From Denitrificimonas caeni (lineage in GTDB: Bacteria; Pseudomonadota; Gammaproteobacteria; Pseudomonadales; Pseudomonadaceae): a DNA stretch of 64,000 nt. Under the pieces are notes generated by a model. That model was not told the origin of the DNA, searched no databases, and saw only the letters and a program-made list of their open reading frames with translations. Position 1 is the stretch's first letter, and each line of letters begins with the position of its first letter. Both the position numbers and the translations under genes were made by a program. The DNA is taken from contig NZ_CAJHOA010000007.1 in assembly GCF_905120345.1 (NCBI RefSeq), positions 1 through 64,000 on the forward strand, read 5' to 3'. Positions 54,587 to 63,013 of this stretch are shown piece by piece.

Positions 54587-56137
54587 GTGATTGAAGCTGT
54601 ATGGATTGTTTTTGCTTTTAGCTTAGGGATTGGCGTTCGAATGATCGGGCTGCCACCGCTAATTGGCTATCTCGCCGCTGGCTTTTCAATTGCCGCTTCA
54701 GCAGACTATCTTGGCTTATCTATCGAGAGTACTACTGCTCTACAGCATATTGCCCACCTTGGCGTGTTGCTATTATTATTTACCGTCGGTTTAAAACTTA
54801 AAGTAAAAAGTTTAGTTCGCCCAGAAGTGATGGGCGGTGGGCTGCTGCATTTTTTTATTAGCACATTAGTTTTTGCACCCGCTTTTTTCTTATTTTTAGA
54901 CGTCAGTTGGTACACAGCAATTATGCTGTCGATTGCCTTATCATTCTCTAGCACGGTATTGGCTGCTAAAGTTCTAGAAGGCAAGCGTGAACTGCGTGCA
55001 TTCCATGGTCGTGTCGCAATTGGTATTTTGGTAGTACAAGACTTAATTGCCTTGTGTGTCATGAGTATTGCCAGCGGACAAACACCATCCATGTGGGCCT
55101 TGGTAGTCTTTGGTATTCCATTACTGCGCCCACTGATTTATCGCTTGGTCGATTATAGCGGCCACGAAGAGCTTCTAGTGCTATTGGGCTTGCTGCTGGC
55201 TCTGGTGGTCGGTGGTTACGGTTTTGAGCAAATTGGCTTGAGTTCAGAGTTGGGTGCCTTGGCATTTGGTGCATTACTCGCCAACCACCCACGCTCCAGT
55301 GAGCTCTCAAAAGCACTGTGGAGCATCAAAGAAATCTTTTTGGTGGGCTTCTTCTTACAAATAGGGATGGGCGGTCTACCTGATCAGCAAGCGATTATTT
55401 TTGCATTGATTCTGGCAATTGCACTACCGCTAAAAGGCGCGTTGTTTTTCGGCTTAATGGTGCTGTTTAAACTCAGGGCGCGCAGTGCTTTTCTAACCAG
55501 TTTAAGCCTGACTAACTACAGTGAATTCGGTTTGATAGTTGCCAGTATTGCTATTCCCGAATGGATTATTCCGCTGGCTTTGACCGTCGCCTTTTCCTTT
55601 GTCGTTTCAGCACCGCTCAATCGCTTTGCCCATACGCTGTATGAAAAACTGAGTAAGTATCTGATTTTGCTCGAACGCAAAGGTTTTCATCCCGATGAAC
55701 AGCCACTGTATATCAATGATGAAATCCTAATTGTGGGGATGGGTCGCACCGGCATGGCAGCCTATAAAGCTTTGCATAATAAAGGCTATTCAGTGCTCGG
55801 TATTGACTCAGACCCGATCAAAATTGAACAACAAACACTAGAGAAAATTCATAGTCTATTTGCTGATGCAGAAGACTCAGTGTTCTGGAAACGTCTACGC
55901 GCTCCTCATTTAAAATATGTCATTTTAGCCGCCAACGATTTAGAAGCAAAAACCTTAGCCGCACAGAAACTACGCGAAAGTGGTTTTAAAGGCTTTATTA
56001 TCAGTCACTGCTTATACCCTGAACATGCGGACAGTATCCGTGCTGCGGGTGCGGATTTTATCCACAAAACTTTTTCAGAGACGGGTCTTAAACTGGCTGA
56101 GCATGTTCTCGAGCATACTCAACCACAAGAGCACTAA
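54587..56137 (+). CDS. Monovalent cation:proton antiporter (CPA2, KefB/YbaL-like)
   Basis: The protein has an N-terminal CPA2 exchanger domain of about 12 helices (1-370; GLPPLIGYLAAGFSI, HLGVLLLLFTVGLKLKVKSL, LSFSSTVLAAKVLE, GILVVQDLIALCVM, LGALAFGALLANHP) and a C-terminal RCK/TrkA-N domain (about 380-510) with the nucleotide-binding LIVGMGRTGMAAYKAL and GIDSDPIKI. It starts with GTG at 54587. Length 516 aa. It likely exchanges potassium or sodium for protons under control of a bound nucleotide. No KefF/KefG-like partner is adjacent. Confidence 0.9.
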   Translation: MIEAVWIVFAFSLGIGVRMIGLPPLIGYLAAGFSIAASADYLGLSIESTTALQHIAHLGVLLLLFTVGLKLKVKSLVRPEVMGGGLLHFFISTLVFAPAFFLFLDVSWYTAIMLSIALSFSSTVLAAKVLEGKRELRAFHGRVAIGILVVQDLIALCVMSIASGQTPSMWALVVFGIPLLRPLIYRLVDYSGHEELLVLLGLLLALVVGGYGFEQIGLSSELGALAFGALLANHPRSSELSKALWSIKEIFLVGFFLQIGMGGLPDQQAIIFALILAIALPLKGALFFGLMVLFKLRARSAFLTSLSLTNYSEFGLIVASIAIPEWIIPLALTVAFSFVVSAPLNRFAHTLYEKLSKYLILLERKGFHPDEQPLYINDEILIVGMGRTGMAAYKALHNKGYSVLGIDSDPIKIEQQTLEKIHSLFADAEDSVFWKRLRAPHLKYVILAANDLEAKTLAAQKLRESGFKGFIISHCLYPEHADSIRAAGADFIHKTFSETGLKLAEHVLEHTQPQEH

Positions 56138-56227
56138 GGGACACCCTGTTAATTAAATATCACCGCAAGCAACCAAGCATGCCCAGTCAAGATTGATTTA
56201 ACACTCAACTAAACAGCGCATCACTGC

Positions 56228-58930
56228 TTAGCTCTCGTCATGGGCGATTGGTACACTGATCGTAAAGCGTGCGCCATAAAGACCACTTTCTGCAGTCAGC
56301 TTGCCACGCATCAAATTAATAATACCGTAGCTTACTGATAAGCCTAATCCAGTACCTTTACCCACTGGCTTAGTCGTGACAAAGGGCTCAAAGATACGAT
56401 CAAGCAAATCATCCGGTATACCACCGCCGCTATCCTCAACAGTGATACAAACCATATCGTTCTCAACTTTACTGTAAATATGAACCCAAGCCTGCCGACC
56501 CGCCTCATTAAAGTAGCGCGTTGCTGCATATTGAGCATTAAGCAATAAATTAATCAGGACCTGCTCAAAACGATCAACGTGACCTTTGATTTGCGGTAAA
56601 GGCAGCAAATCCATCGTTATTCGTACTGAATCCTTTTCCATGCCTTCTTGCACGAGCAAGACCGCATCCTTAATAGCCGCGGCAGGATCAAACAGGGTAC
56701 CTTCGATTTCCGAGTGACGCCCAAAAAGACGCATATGATCAACGACTTTAGACACGCGACTCACCTGGCTTTCCAGTCGCTTCAATTTATCAAACAAATA
56801 CTGCGGATCAATAGATTCAGAACTGTCGAGACGCTTCAAGATATTGGTTAATGCCATATGCATCACTGTCAGCGGCTGGCTTATCTCATGGGCTAACCCA
56901 GTCGCCATTTCACCAAGTGTCGCCATTTTTGAGCTCTGATAGATCTGTTGGCGAGCATTGTGTATCTCAGTATTATCGCGCCCAACACCTTGAATCTCAA
57001 TAAGATTGCCCTCTTCATCAAATAGGGCTCGATCTGACCAGACCCACCATACATGCACGTTCTCAGACAGATTCAATAACATTTCGATGCTGCCGCTAGG
57101 ATTTTCAGGTGTCAGTTGGGCATAACGCTGGAGTAGTTTTTGCCGTTGCGCAGAGGAAAGAAAATCACCCAAATTAATCTTTAAATCATTATCAGCATCT
57201 GGACTTAAGCCCAAAGAAGTTAACAGCTGACGATTACTGTACAGAACGGTTAAATCGGGCAAGTATCGGCAAATAATCGCTGGCGCATCCTCAACCAACA
57301 TTCTGTAGCGCTCTTCGCTTTTACGCACTTGCTCTGCAGATTCTGTCGCATCGGTCACATCAATGCTCAGTCCTACCACCTCTTTTGGCAGCCCTCGTTC
57401 ATCGCGAAGTAACTTAGATTCATCTAAAATCCAGTGGTAAATATTTTTGCTGTCCCTTATTCGGTAACGACGGCTAATTGAGCCTGTGCGTAACAGCTCT
57501 TTTAATCCCTTATAATAACCTTCACTATCATCTGGATGAACAAGCGCACCTAGCGGCATCGCTTGTAGCTGCTCATAAGTCCAACCCAACATTGGCTCAA
57601 GGCTAGCGCTACAAAAGCTCAGATGAAAAGTCTCATCTTGATAGCCTAAAATGTACACAATCGCAGGTGCGTTATAGATCAACCCTTCTAACCGCTGCCA
57701 AGCATCATCAACAGCTGTTTCCATCTGCTTTAAGTCATTAATATTCATCGCATAGCCGAACAAGCGTTGGTTATCGCCATCACCCTCAATACGCTCAGCC
57801 ATCATCCGATACCATGTGCTATGACCATTGACTCGAATACGCAATGCCATATTAAGCTTAGTACCAGTACTCATCGCCTGCGCTAACTGATCCCTATACT
57901 CAGGCAGGTCTAAGGGGTCAACGGCCTGCATCGCCGCTTCAAAACTGATACAGCCATCATCGCTTAGCAACAATCCTAAAATATTTGCAAGATTGGCATC
58001 CATGTATACTTTATTTAGATTGGGATAATACTCCCACCAGCCCGATGCCAAGATCTTCTGCAGATAAGTCTTGCGCTCGATCACCCGTTGCATATTTTTT
58101 TGGCTTAATGCTAAATGTAAGGGACAGCTAAACAAATAAAGAATGGCAGTCCAATCGGTATGATCTAGACCGTAAAGTTTATTCTTATCCTCACTAGCTG
58201 GCATCATCAGCCAAAGATACACACCATCATGCTCAGCATAAGGGAGTAACACTACCGACGTCTGATGTACGCCTATTACCAATGGAATGGGACTACTTGT
58301 TCTCGGATTTAGCCCTTGAAGAACATCTCGAGCCTCTTCAACAACACCGGCAATCGAGCTCGCTTCCGGTAAGGATGCTTGCGCATATTGCTGCCACTGC
58401 TTCGTCTGTCGTGTGAGCAATAAAACCCAAGGCAAGCGCAAACGTAACATCAGTCCTTCCAGCCATTCCTCGGTAAGATCTTTTAATGACGTAGAAGATG
58501 AAGCACGCAGCTGAGTAGACTTCAGAATGGTAAAATCCAAAATTTTGCGTCGTAGCGCCTCTTCTGCGCTACGCATCACAAGCGTTGTATTATCAATCAA
58601 AACAATATGCCAATGCGGGGTCTGCGCAAATAACGCACCTTGCATATGCAGAGAGCGGCCATCTCGACCAAGAAACACCAAGGATAACTGGTTGGGCCAC
58701 TCATCTACCGGCAAGCTTATTTCAAAAAATGGCTGACACAAAAAAGCTGACAGCGCTAAGGGTAATTGCGCTTTAGAAATAGCGAGCAAAGATTTTAATT
58801 CTTGACTGATGCAAACAACCTGTCCTTTTTTATCAACCTCTAAGCTCAAACCTACTAGCGCCTTCTGAGCGGGCAGGTCTAGAGCTATTTCCTTTTTTGA
58901 AGTATCTCGTTTACGCCAAAATATTTTCAT
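56228..58930 (-). CDS. pprA: Large PAS-domain sensor histidine kinase, PprA-like
   Basis: The 900-residue cytoplasmic kinase (start chosen at MKIFWRKRD, 58930) has an N-terminal region without known domain, three PAS/PAC segments (about 320-420, 425-540, 545-660), a HisKA domain with phospho-acceptor His681 in [15 protein letters not shown], and an ATPase domain with [28 protein letters not shown] and [14 protein letters not shown]. No membrane helix is visible. In P. aeruginosa the sensor kinase PprA (about 920 aa) lies next to fppA and the tad genes and works with PprB; size and place agree. No response regulator is adjacent here, so the symbol is tentative. Confidence 0.65.
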   Translation of the reverse strand: MKIFWRKRDTSKKEIALDLPAQKALVGLSLEVDKKGQVVCISQELKSLLAISKAQLPLALSAFLCQPFFEISLPVDEWPNQLSLVFLGRDGRSLHMQGALFAQTPHWHIVLIDNTTLVMRSAEEALRRKILDFTILKSTQLRASSSTSLKDLTEEWLEGLMLRLRLPWVLLLTRQTKQWQQYAQASLPEASSIAGVVEEARDVLQGLNPRTSSPIPLVIGVHQTSVVLLPYAEHDGVYLWLMMPASEDKNKLYGLDHTDWTAILYLFSCPLHLALSQKNMQRVIERKTYLQKILASGWWEYYPNLNKVYMDANLANILGLLLSDDGCISFEAAMQAVDPLDLPEYRDQLAQAMSTGTKLNMALRIRVNGHSTWYRMMAERIEGDGDNQRLFGYAMNINDLKQMETAVDDAWQRLEGLIYNAPAIVYILGYQDETFHLSFCSASLEPMLGWTYEQLQAMPLGALVHPDDSEGYYKGLKELLRTGSISRRYRIRDSKNIYHWILDESKLLRDERGLPKEVVGLSIDVTDATESAEQVRKSEERYRMLVEDAPAIICRYLPDLTVLYSNRQLLTSLGLSPDADNDLKINLGDFLSSAQRQKLLQRYAQLTPENPSGSIEMLLNLSENVHVWWVWSDRALFDEEGNLIEIQGVGRDNTEIHNARQQIYQSSKMATLGEMATGLAHEISQPLTVMHMALTNILKRLDSSESIDPQYLFDKLKRLESQVSRVSKVVDHMRLFGRHSEIEGTLFDPAAAIKDAVLLVQEGMEKDSVRITMDLLPLPQIKGHVDRFEQVLINLLLNAQYAATRYFNEAGRQAWVHIYSKVENDMVCITVEDSGGGIPDDLLDRIFEPFVTTKPVGKGTGLGLSVSYGIINLMRGKLTAESGLYGARFTISVPIAHDES

Positions 58931-59158
58931 TAAAATCTCACATTGCAATAATTATCTGAATATAATCAAGAGAGCTTTTATGTAAAACGCGCCATCTGAG
59001 CATATAAATATAATCAATTGTGAGCCTCCGCAAGCATAGAGGCTTCAGTGTTGTATTTGACGCATACCCACACAGAACGAATACATTGTAGACTTTATAG
59101 CAACAACTGCAAAAACATAATTAATATATAAATAACCAAGAATCATAACGGTACTTAC
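58931..59158. promoter_or_regulatory. Divergent AT-rich region between the kinase and fppA
   Basis: About 230 AT-rich bases separate the two divergent starts. It must contain their promoters, but no clear consensus element was identified. Confidence 0.35.
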
Positions 59159-59653
59159 ATGTCTTATTTGTTAATATCAATTGGCTTGCTGATATGGGGT
59201 TTAATATGCGCCATTCAAGATATGCGCAGAAAGAAAATAAACAATCTACTTACACTCGGATTATTTTTTATTGCTCTTTCTTATATTTTCATTACAGGTA
59301 ATACACTAACGCAATCAAGCATAGGACAAGCTATATTCGGTCTATTTTTAGCAATAGCCTTAAGCTTACCAGGCTATATCACTGGAAATATGGGCGCCGC
59401 CGATGTAAAAATGTTATCGGCAATAGCAATAGCAACTAACAGTAACTATGTACTTATATGCTTTATCGGAGCAGCAGTCTCAATAGCGATTTGGACATTA
59501 TCAAAACCACTGTGGCCAAAACTACCTAGTGGCGTGCATAAAGCAGTTCCTCTGATGAATCCGACCACAGGAAAAGCACTACCTTATGCACCATTTTTAT
59601 TTATAGGTATGTTAATGGCAACTTTATCAAAAGCGTTATTGACTAGCGCTTAA
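59159..59653 (+). CDS. fppA: Flp prepilin peptidase FppA/TadV (A24 family)
   Basis: This integral-membrane aspartic peptidase trims Flp prepilin for the tight-adherence pilus. The catalytic Asp residues are in CAIQDMRRKKINN (about residue 20) and GNMGAADVKML (about residue 81). About six helices; at 164 aa it is the short TadV/CpaA form without the N-methylating domain of PilD. The coding sequence is more AT-rich than its neighbours. Its 3' end overlaps the convergent DUF3613-type gene by 11 bases. Confidence 0.92.
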   Translation: MSYLLISIGLLIWGLICAIQDMRRKKINNLLTLGLFFIALSYIFITGNTLTQSSIGQAIFGLFLAIALSLPGYITGNMGAADVKMLSAIAIATNSNYVLICFIGAAVSIAIWTLSKPLWPKLPSGVHKAVPLMNPTTGKALPYAPFLFIGMLMATLSKALLTSA

Positions 59654-59915
59654 ACTTACCACCATCAGCTTCGCCATAATACTCTGGAATGGGATGTTTA
59701 TAACTGTCTAACAACCGCTGCATCGCTAGCTCTCGCTCAGCGGGTGTTGCAGTTTGCACTTTTTTAGAGGCGGTATTACCCTCTCGCTGCAATTGCAGCC
59801 ACATTTCAGTTTTTAATTCTGGACTATCTAATATTAATGGTTGTGCAGAGCCAGCGAAAACATGAGTTCCAGCTAAACTTAATATAACAGCCGTATAAAG
59901 TACCTTTATGTTCAT
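59643..59915 (-). CDS. DUF3613-type small periplasmic protein of the tad cluster
   Basis: I start at 59915 (MNIKVLYTAVILSLAGTHVFAG), which gives a clear signal peptide and 90 aa. The mature part has the family pattern WLQLQREGNTASKKVQTATPAERELAMQRLLDSYKHPIPEYY. In P. aeruginosa a protein of this kind sits between tadG and tadD. It follows tadD by 31 bases on the same strand. Its function is unknown, but conservation in tad loci suggests a role in pilus assembly. Confidence 0.85.
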   Translation of the reverse strand: MNIKVLYTAVILSLAGTHVFAGSAQPLILDSPELKTEMWLQLQREGNTASKKVQTATPAERELAMQRLLDSYKHPIPEYYGEADGGKFKR

Positions 59916-59945
59916 AACACTCTCCAATGTAAATACTCTTAGCTA

Positions 59946-61244
59946 TTAATAACCAGTGATGGGCTCAATACGTCTAGGACCTGAAGAAGGCGCTCTTTTA
60001 ACGCCACGAACGGCACTACTACCCGTAGAGTTAATAGGCGGCTGACTGACTTGAACTGGAGTTGGCTGTGCCGCTACAGCACTGGGACGAGACACTGGCG
60101 CACTGGGCTGTGCCGCTACAGGGCTAGGACGAGACACTGGCGCACTGGGTTGTGTCGCTACAGGGCTAGGCCGCGATACTGGCGTACTGGGCTGTGCCGC
60201 TACAGGGCTAGGACGAGACACTGGCGTACTGGGCTGTGCCGCTACAGGGCTAGGACGAGACACTGGCGCACTGGGCTGTGCCGCTACAGCACTAGGCCGA
60301 GACACTGGCGTACTGGGCTGTGCCGCTACAGGGCTAGGACGAGACACTGGCGCACTGGGCTGTGCCGCTACAGGACTAGGCCGCGATACTGGCGCACTGG
60401 GTTGTGCCGCTACAGGACTGGGACGCGATACTGATACGCGAGGTTTTACAGGCGCCGGCCGAGGAGTAGAGACAGAGGCATTTACATTTTTTTGTTGCGA
60501 CTGAGCTTTTTTCGCAACCTTAGCTGCTGTTTCTTTATTTAAGCCACTAGTATCTGCAGCAATAGCTTCTTGTTCATTGTTTTCAGCTAACAACGTACGG
60601 GCTCTTTGCTCCGCTGCACGGAAATGAGCAGTCGTTAGCTTTTTTCGTGCAACTAAGTCTCGTGCATGTTGCCATTTATCTTGATAGATCAATAGAGTCA
60701 GCATATTTTGCGCAGCTCGAGTATCCGTCTCATTAAGCTCCATAGCCGTCATCAGCTCAAAGTGAGCTTCCGGTAATAACCGTAAATTGAGGTAGGCAAC
60801 ACCTAAATCATTGCGCATGGCATCATTGGCCGGTGATAGACGAGTTGCTATACGCAAATGGTGAAGTGCTTCATTATAGTTTTTACGTGCCACTTCAATT
60901 TGGCCTAAACCATGATGGGCATCGGCAGCTAAACAGCTGTTAACAAGGTCGGCATACAACTGCTCGGCTTCACTACGGCCCAACATACGTAACAGCTGAG
61001 CTTTACGTAAACGTGCTTCAGGCAGATTCTCAGGAAGTCGCTCAAGATTGGCCAAAGCAGCATGCAGACGGCCTGAGCTGGCTATTTCTTGCGATAAGCC
61101 AAGCACTAACTCTTGGTCACTGGTTAACGGCTGACAACTTTTCGGCTTGCTATTTTCACGCTTCACAAGCCAGGGTGAAGATGCTTGTCCCGCACACCCA
61201 ACTAAACTTCCAGCGAGTAACATTATCACTGCGATATGTTTCAT
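59946..61244 (-). CDS. tadD: Tad pilus lipoprotein TadD with proline-rich repeat tail
   Basis: TadD is a TPR lipoprotein needed to assemble Flp pili, probably as pilotin for the secretin. Lipobox LVGC (Cys17); TPR helices run from about 45 to 225 (ADAHHGLGQIEVARKNYNEALHHLRIATRLSPAND in part, NDLGVAYLNLRLLPEAHFELM). From about residue 275 to 400 the protein has nine tandem copies of a 14-residue unit like SRPSPVAAQPSAPV, so it is much longer (432 aa) than the usual 240-260. The tail is disordered and Pro/Ser/Ala-rich. Its start overlaps tadC by four bases. Confidence 0.92.
   Translation of the reverse strand: MKHIAVIMLLAGSLVGCAGQASSPWLVKRENSKPKSCQPLTSDQELVLGLSQEIASSGRLHAALANLERLPENLPEARLRKAQLLRMLGRSEAEQLYADLVNSCLAADAHHGLGQIEVARKNYNEALHHLRIATRLSPANDAMRNDLGVAYLNLRLLPEAHFELMTAMELNETDTRAAQNMLTLLIYQDKWQHARDLVARKKLTTAHFRAAEQRARTLLAENNEQEAIAADTSGLNKETAAKVAKKAQSQQKNVNASVSTPRPAPVKPRVSVSRPSPVAAQPSAPVSRPSPVAAQPSAPVSRPSPVAAQPSTPVSRPSAVAAQPSAPVSRPSPVAAQPSTPVSRPSPVAAQPSTPVSRPSPVATQPSAPVSRPSPVAAQPSAPVSRPSAVAAQPTPVQVSQPPINSTGSSAVRGVKRAPSSGPRRIEPITGY
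60058..60435 (-). repeat. 42-bp tandem repeat within tadD
   Basis: Nine tandem copies of 42 bp (14 codons) encode SRPSPVAAQPS(A/T)PV. Copies differ by few bases, mostly Pro/Ala in position 5 (two Ala copies), Ala/Thr at positions 8 and 12, and synonymous GGACGAGAC versus GGCCGCGAT variants. Unit length is a multiple of three, so copy number can change without frameshift. The complementary strand is also open by chance. Confidence 0.93.
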
Positions 61245-62125
61245 CCCATATCTCCCAAGGCTTGAATAATTGCAATAAAACCCGGGCCTGCTAAAACAAT
61301 TAACAGCGCCGGAAAAAGAAAAAGCATCATAACGATAGACATTTTTGCTGACATTTTTGAAACTTTCTCTTGGAGAGACGTCATACGTCTATCATCAAGA
61401 AGCTCCTTCAAAGAGAGTAACGAACTCATTCCGCCGCCGCCTTGATGTATCAACTGTTCAAGGATAGTAAAACAATCTGTCAGCTCATCAACCTGCATCA
61501 AAAAAGCAGTATCACGCAACTCATAACCCAGCTCTAGACCTGCATCAACACGCTGTAAAATAAGCTTTAGTTCATGGGCCAACTCAGGCAACATTTTTTC
61601 ACCACCAGTAGCCAGCACACGCAAAGCTTGCTCAACGGTCATACCCACTTCAAACAGCATGCGCAACAAAGGTATCATCGTTGATACCTCAACCGCGAGC
61701 CGCTCTTGTCTTGCCTTAGCCATTTTTGCAAGCACGCGCTTAGGGATTAAATAACCGATCCCCACAGCAAAAATTAAAGCAACCCAAGGCACACTCGCCT
61801 CTGCTTGTTTGCTAAGAAATGACTGCATTAATATTACAGCGAACGCTAACACTATCGGCAACGCGATTTGTATTAGAAAGAAAACAGTCCGATGCTGAGC
61901 ACTGCGCCAGCCTAATTGGTTTAAAAGCTGAACGGCCTCGCTATCAAAATACTTACTATCTGATCGTATGACATGACTCGTGAGCGCATTAAAAGTATGC
62001 AAGCGCATATCACCACCTAAGCGGCCAATCACACTACGCATCGCCATCTTCTGGCGTATCACTAAGCTTAATAACAATCCAGCAGTAGCCAATAACAGGA
62101 GAGCAGCAATTATCAAAGGATTCAT
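61241..62125 (-). CDS. tadC: Tad secretion inner-membrane protein TadC
   Basis: TadC, with TadB, forms the inner-membrane GspF-like platform of the Tad machine. The start at 62125 (MNPLIIAALLLLATAG) follows GAGGAG; a longer frame of 33 codons enters tadB. The T2SSF domain (about 140-285) shows STMIPLLRMLFEVGMTVEQALRVLA, QGGGGMSSLLSLKELLDDRR and a C-terminal membrane helix. Length 294 aa. It overlaps tadD by four bases and lies two bases after tadB. Confidence 0.93.
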   Translation of the reverse strand: MNPLIIAALLLLATAGLLLSLVIRQKMAMRSVIGRLGGDMRLHTFNALTSHVIRSDSKYFDSEAVQLLNQLGWRSAQHRTVFFLIQIALPIVLAFAVILMQSFLSKQAEASVPWVALIFAVGIGYLIPKRVLAKMAKARQERLAVEVSTMIPLLRMLFEVGMTVEQALRVLATGGEKMLPELAHELKLILQRVDAGLELGYELRDTAFLMQVDELTDCFTILEQLIHQGGGGMSSLLSLKELLDDRRMTSLQEKVSKMSAKMSIVMMLFLFPALLIVLAGPGFIAIIQALGDMG

Positions 62126-62127
62126 AT

Positions 62128-63000
62128 TTAAATACTCCTCATCATACGCCAGAGCAAAATGCTGCCAATCAACTGCAAAGCAAAGGCCGCTAACAATGTC
62201 CACTGACCACTGCTTTGCTGCCACATACCCAGCAGTAACTCAGGACTTGTTATAAACATATATCCAGCCATAGCCACTGGCAAACCACCCAGCACTAACG
62301 CGCTCACACGTGTTTCACCGGTTAAGGCGCGCAGTTGTCTTGAGGCATGATCACGATCACGAATCAGTCCTATAAGGTTCTCAAGCACGTTGCTGGCATT
62401 ACCACCATAACGATCATTAACTGCTATCGATAACGCTAACATATGAAATTCTTCGCGATCATACAGATTAGCAAAATCGTTAACAGCATCAGGTAATGAC
62501 ATCCCGCGCTGAATACTATTGCGTGTACGTAGCAAAGCACCATGCAAAGGTTCCTGAGCATTCTCAATCGCCAATAAAAAACCATCGCCTAAGGTGCGGC
62601 CAGATTTTAAACTACGAATCATATGATCAAGAAGCTGAGGCAACTGACTAATCATACGCTGTAAGCGACGATGGAACCTTATGACTAAGTAAATACGCAC
62701 CAGTATAATGGAGCCCACAGTTACCGCTAAAAACAACAACCAACCACCGATAAAAAAACACAATGCTAGCGCTATAAACCAGCCCGAGAGTAAGAGGACT
62801 ACTTGCCAAAAAGCCAGATTAACGCCCGCTCTAAGCAACTCACGTTGCAAGAAACTAATATTAACTTTTTCATCAGCGATAAACTCATTACTCAAACGCC
62901 CTATAACTTTTTCAGAAGCGCCTTCACGTGCACTACGCCGCAAGAAATAAAATCCTGCAGCAAGCAACAAAATTGAGAAAATAATTGGGAGATTTATCAT
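62128..63000 (-). CDS. tadB: Tad secretion inner-membrane protein TadB
   Basis: TadB is the second GspF-like inner-membrane subunit. It has N-terminal helix LPIIFSILLLAAGFYFLRRS, a pair of helices near 60-100, the T2SSF domain LPQLLDHMIRSLKSGRTLGDGFLLAIENAQEPLHG, DREEFHMLALSIAVNDRYGGNASNVLENLIGLIRDRDHASRQL (in part) and C-terminal helices. Length 290 aa. It begins 13 bases after tadA. Confidence 0.93.
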   Translation of the reverse strand: MINLPIIFSILLLAAGFYFLRRSAREGASEKVIGRLSNEFIADEKVNISFLQRELLRAGVNLAFWQVVLLLSGWFIALALCFFIGGWLLFLAVTVGSIILVRIYLVIRFHRRLQRMISQLPQLLDHMIRSLKSGRTLGDGFLLAIENAQEPLHGALLRTRNSIQRGMSLPDAVNDFANLYDREEFHMLALSIAVNDRYGGNASNVLENLIGLIRDRDHASRQLRALTGETRVSALVLGGLPVAMAGYMFITSPELLLGMWQQSSGQWTLLAAFALQLIGSILLWRMMRSI

Positions 63001-63013
63001 CTCAGCTCACCTT

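Noticed and set aside
60051-60434. 127-codon plus-strand frame opposite the tadD repeats (RTGLCRYRARTRHW repeats)
   Set aside because: It is the antisense shadow of the 42-bp repeat; periodic openness follows from the repeat length being a multiple of three.
60058-60435. The regular repeats as a CRISPR array
   Set aside because: Units are contiguous with no spacers and are in frame inside tadD.
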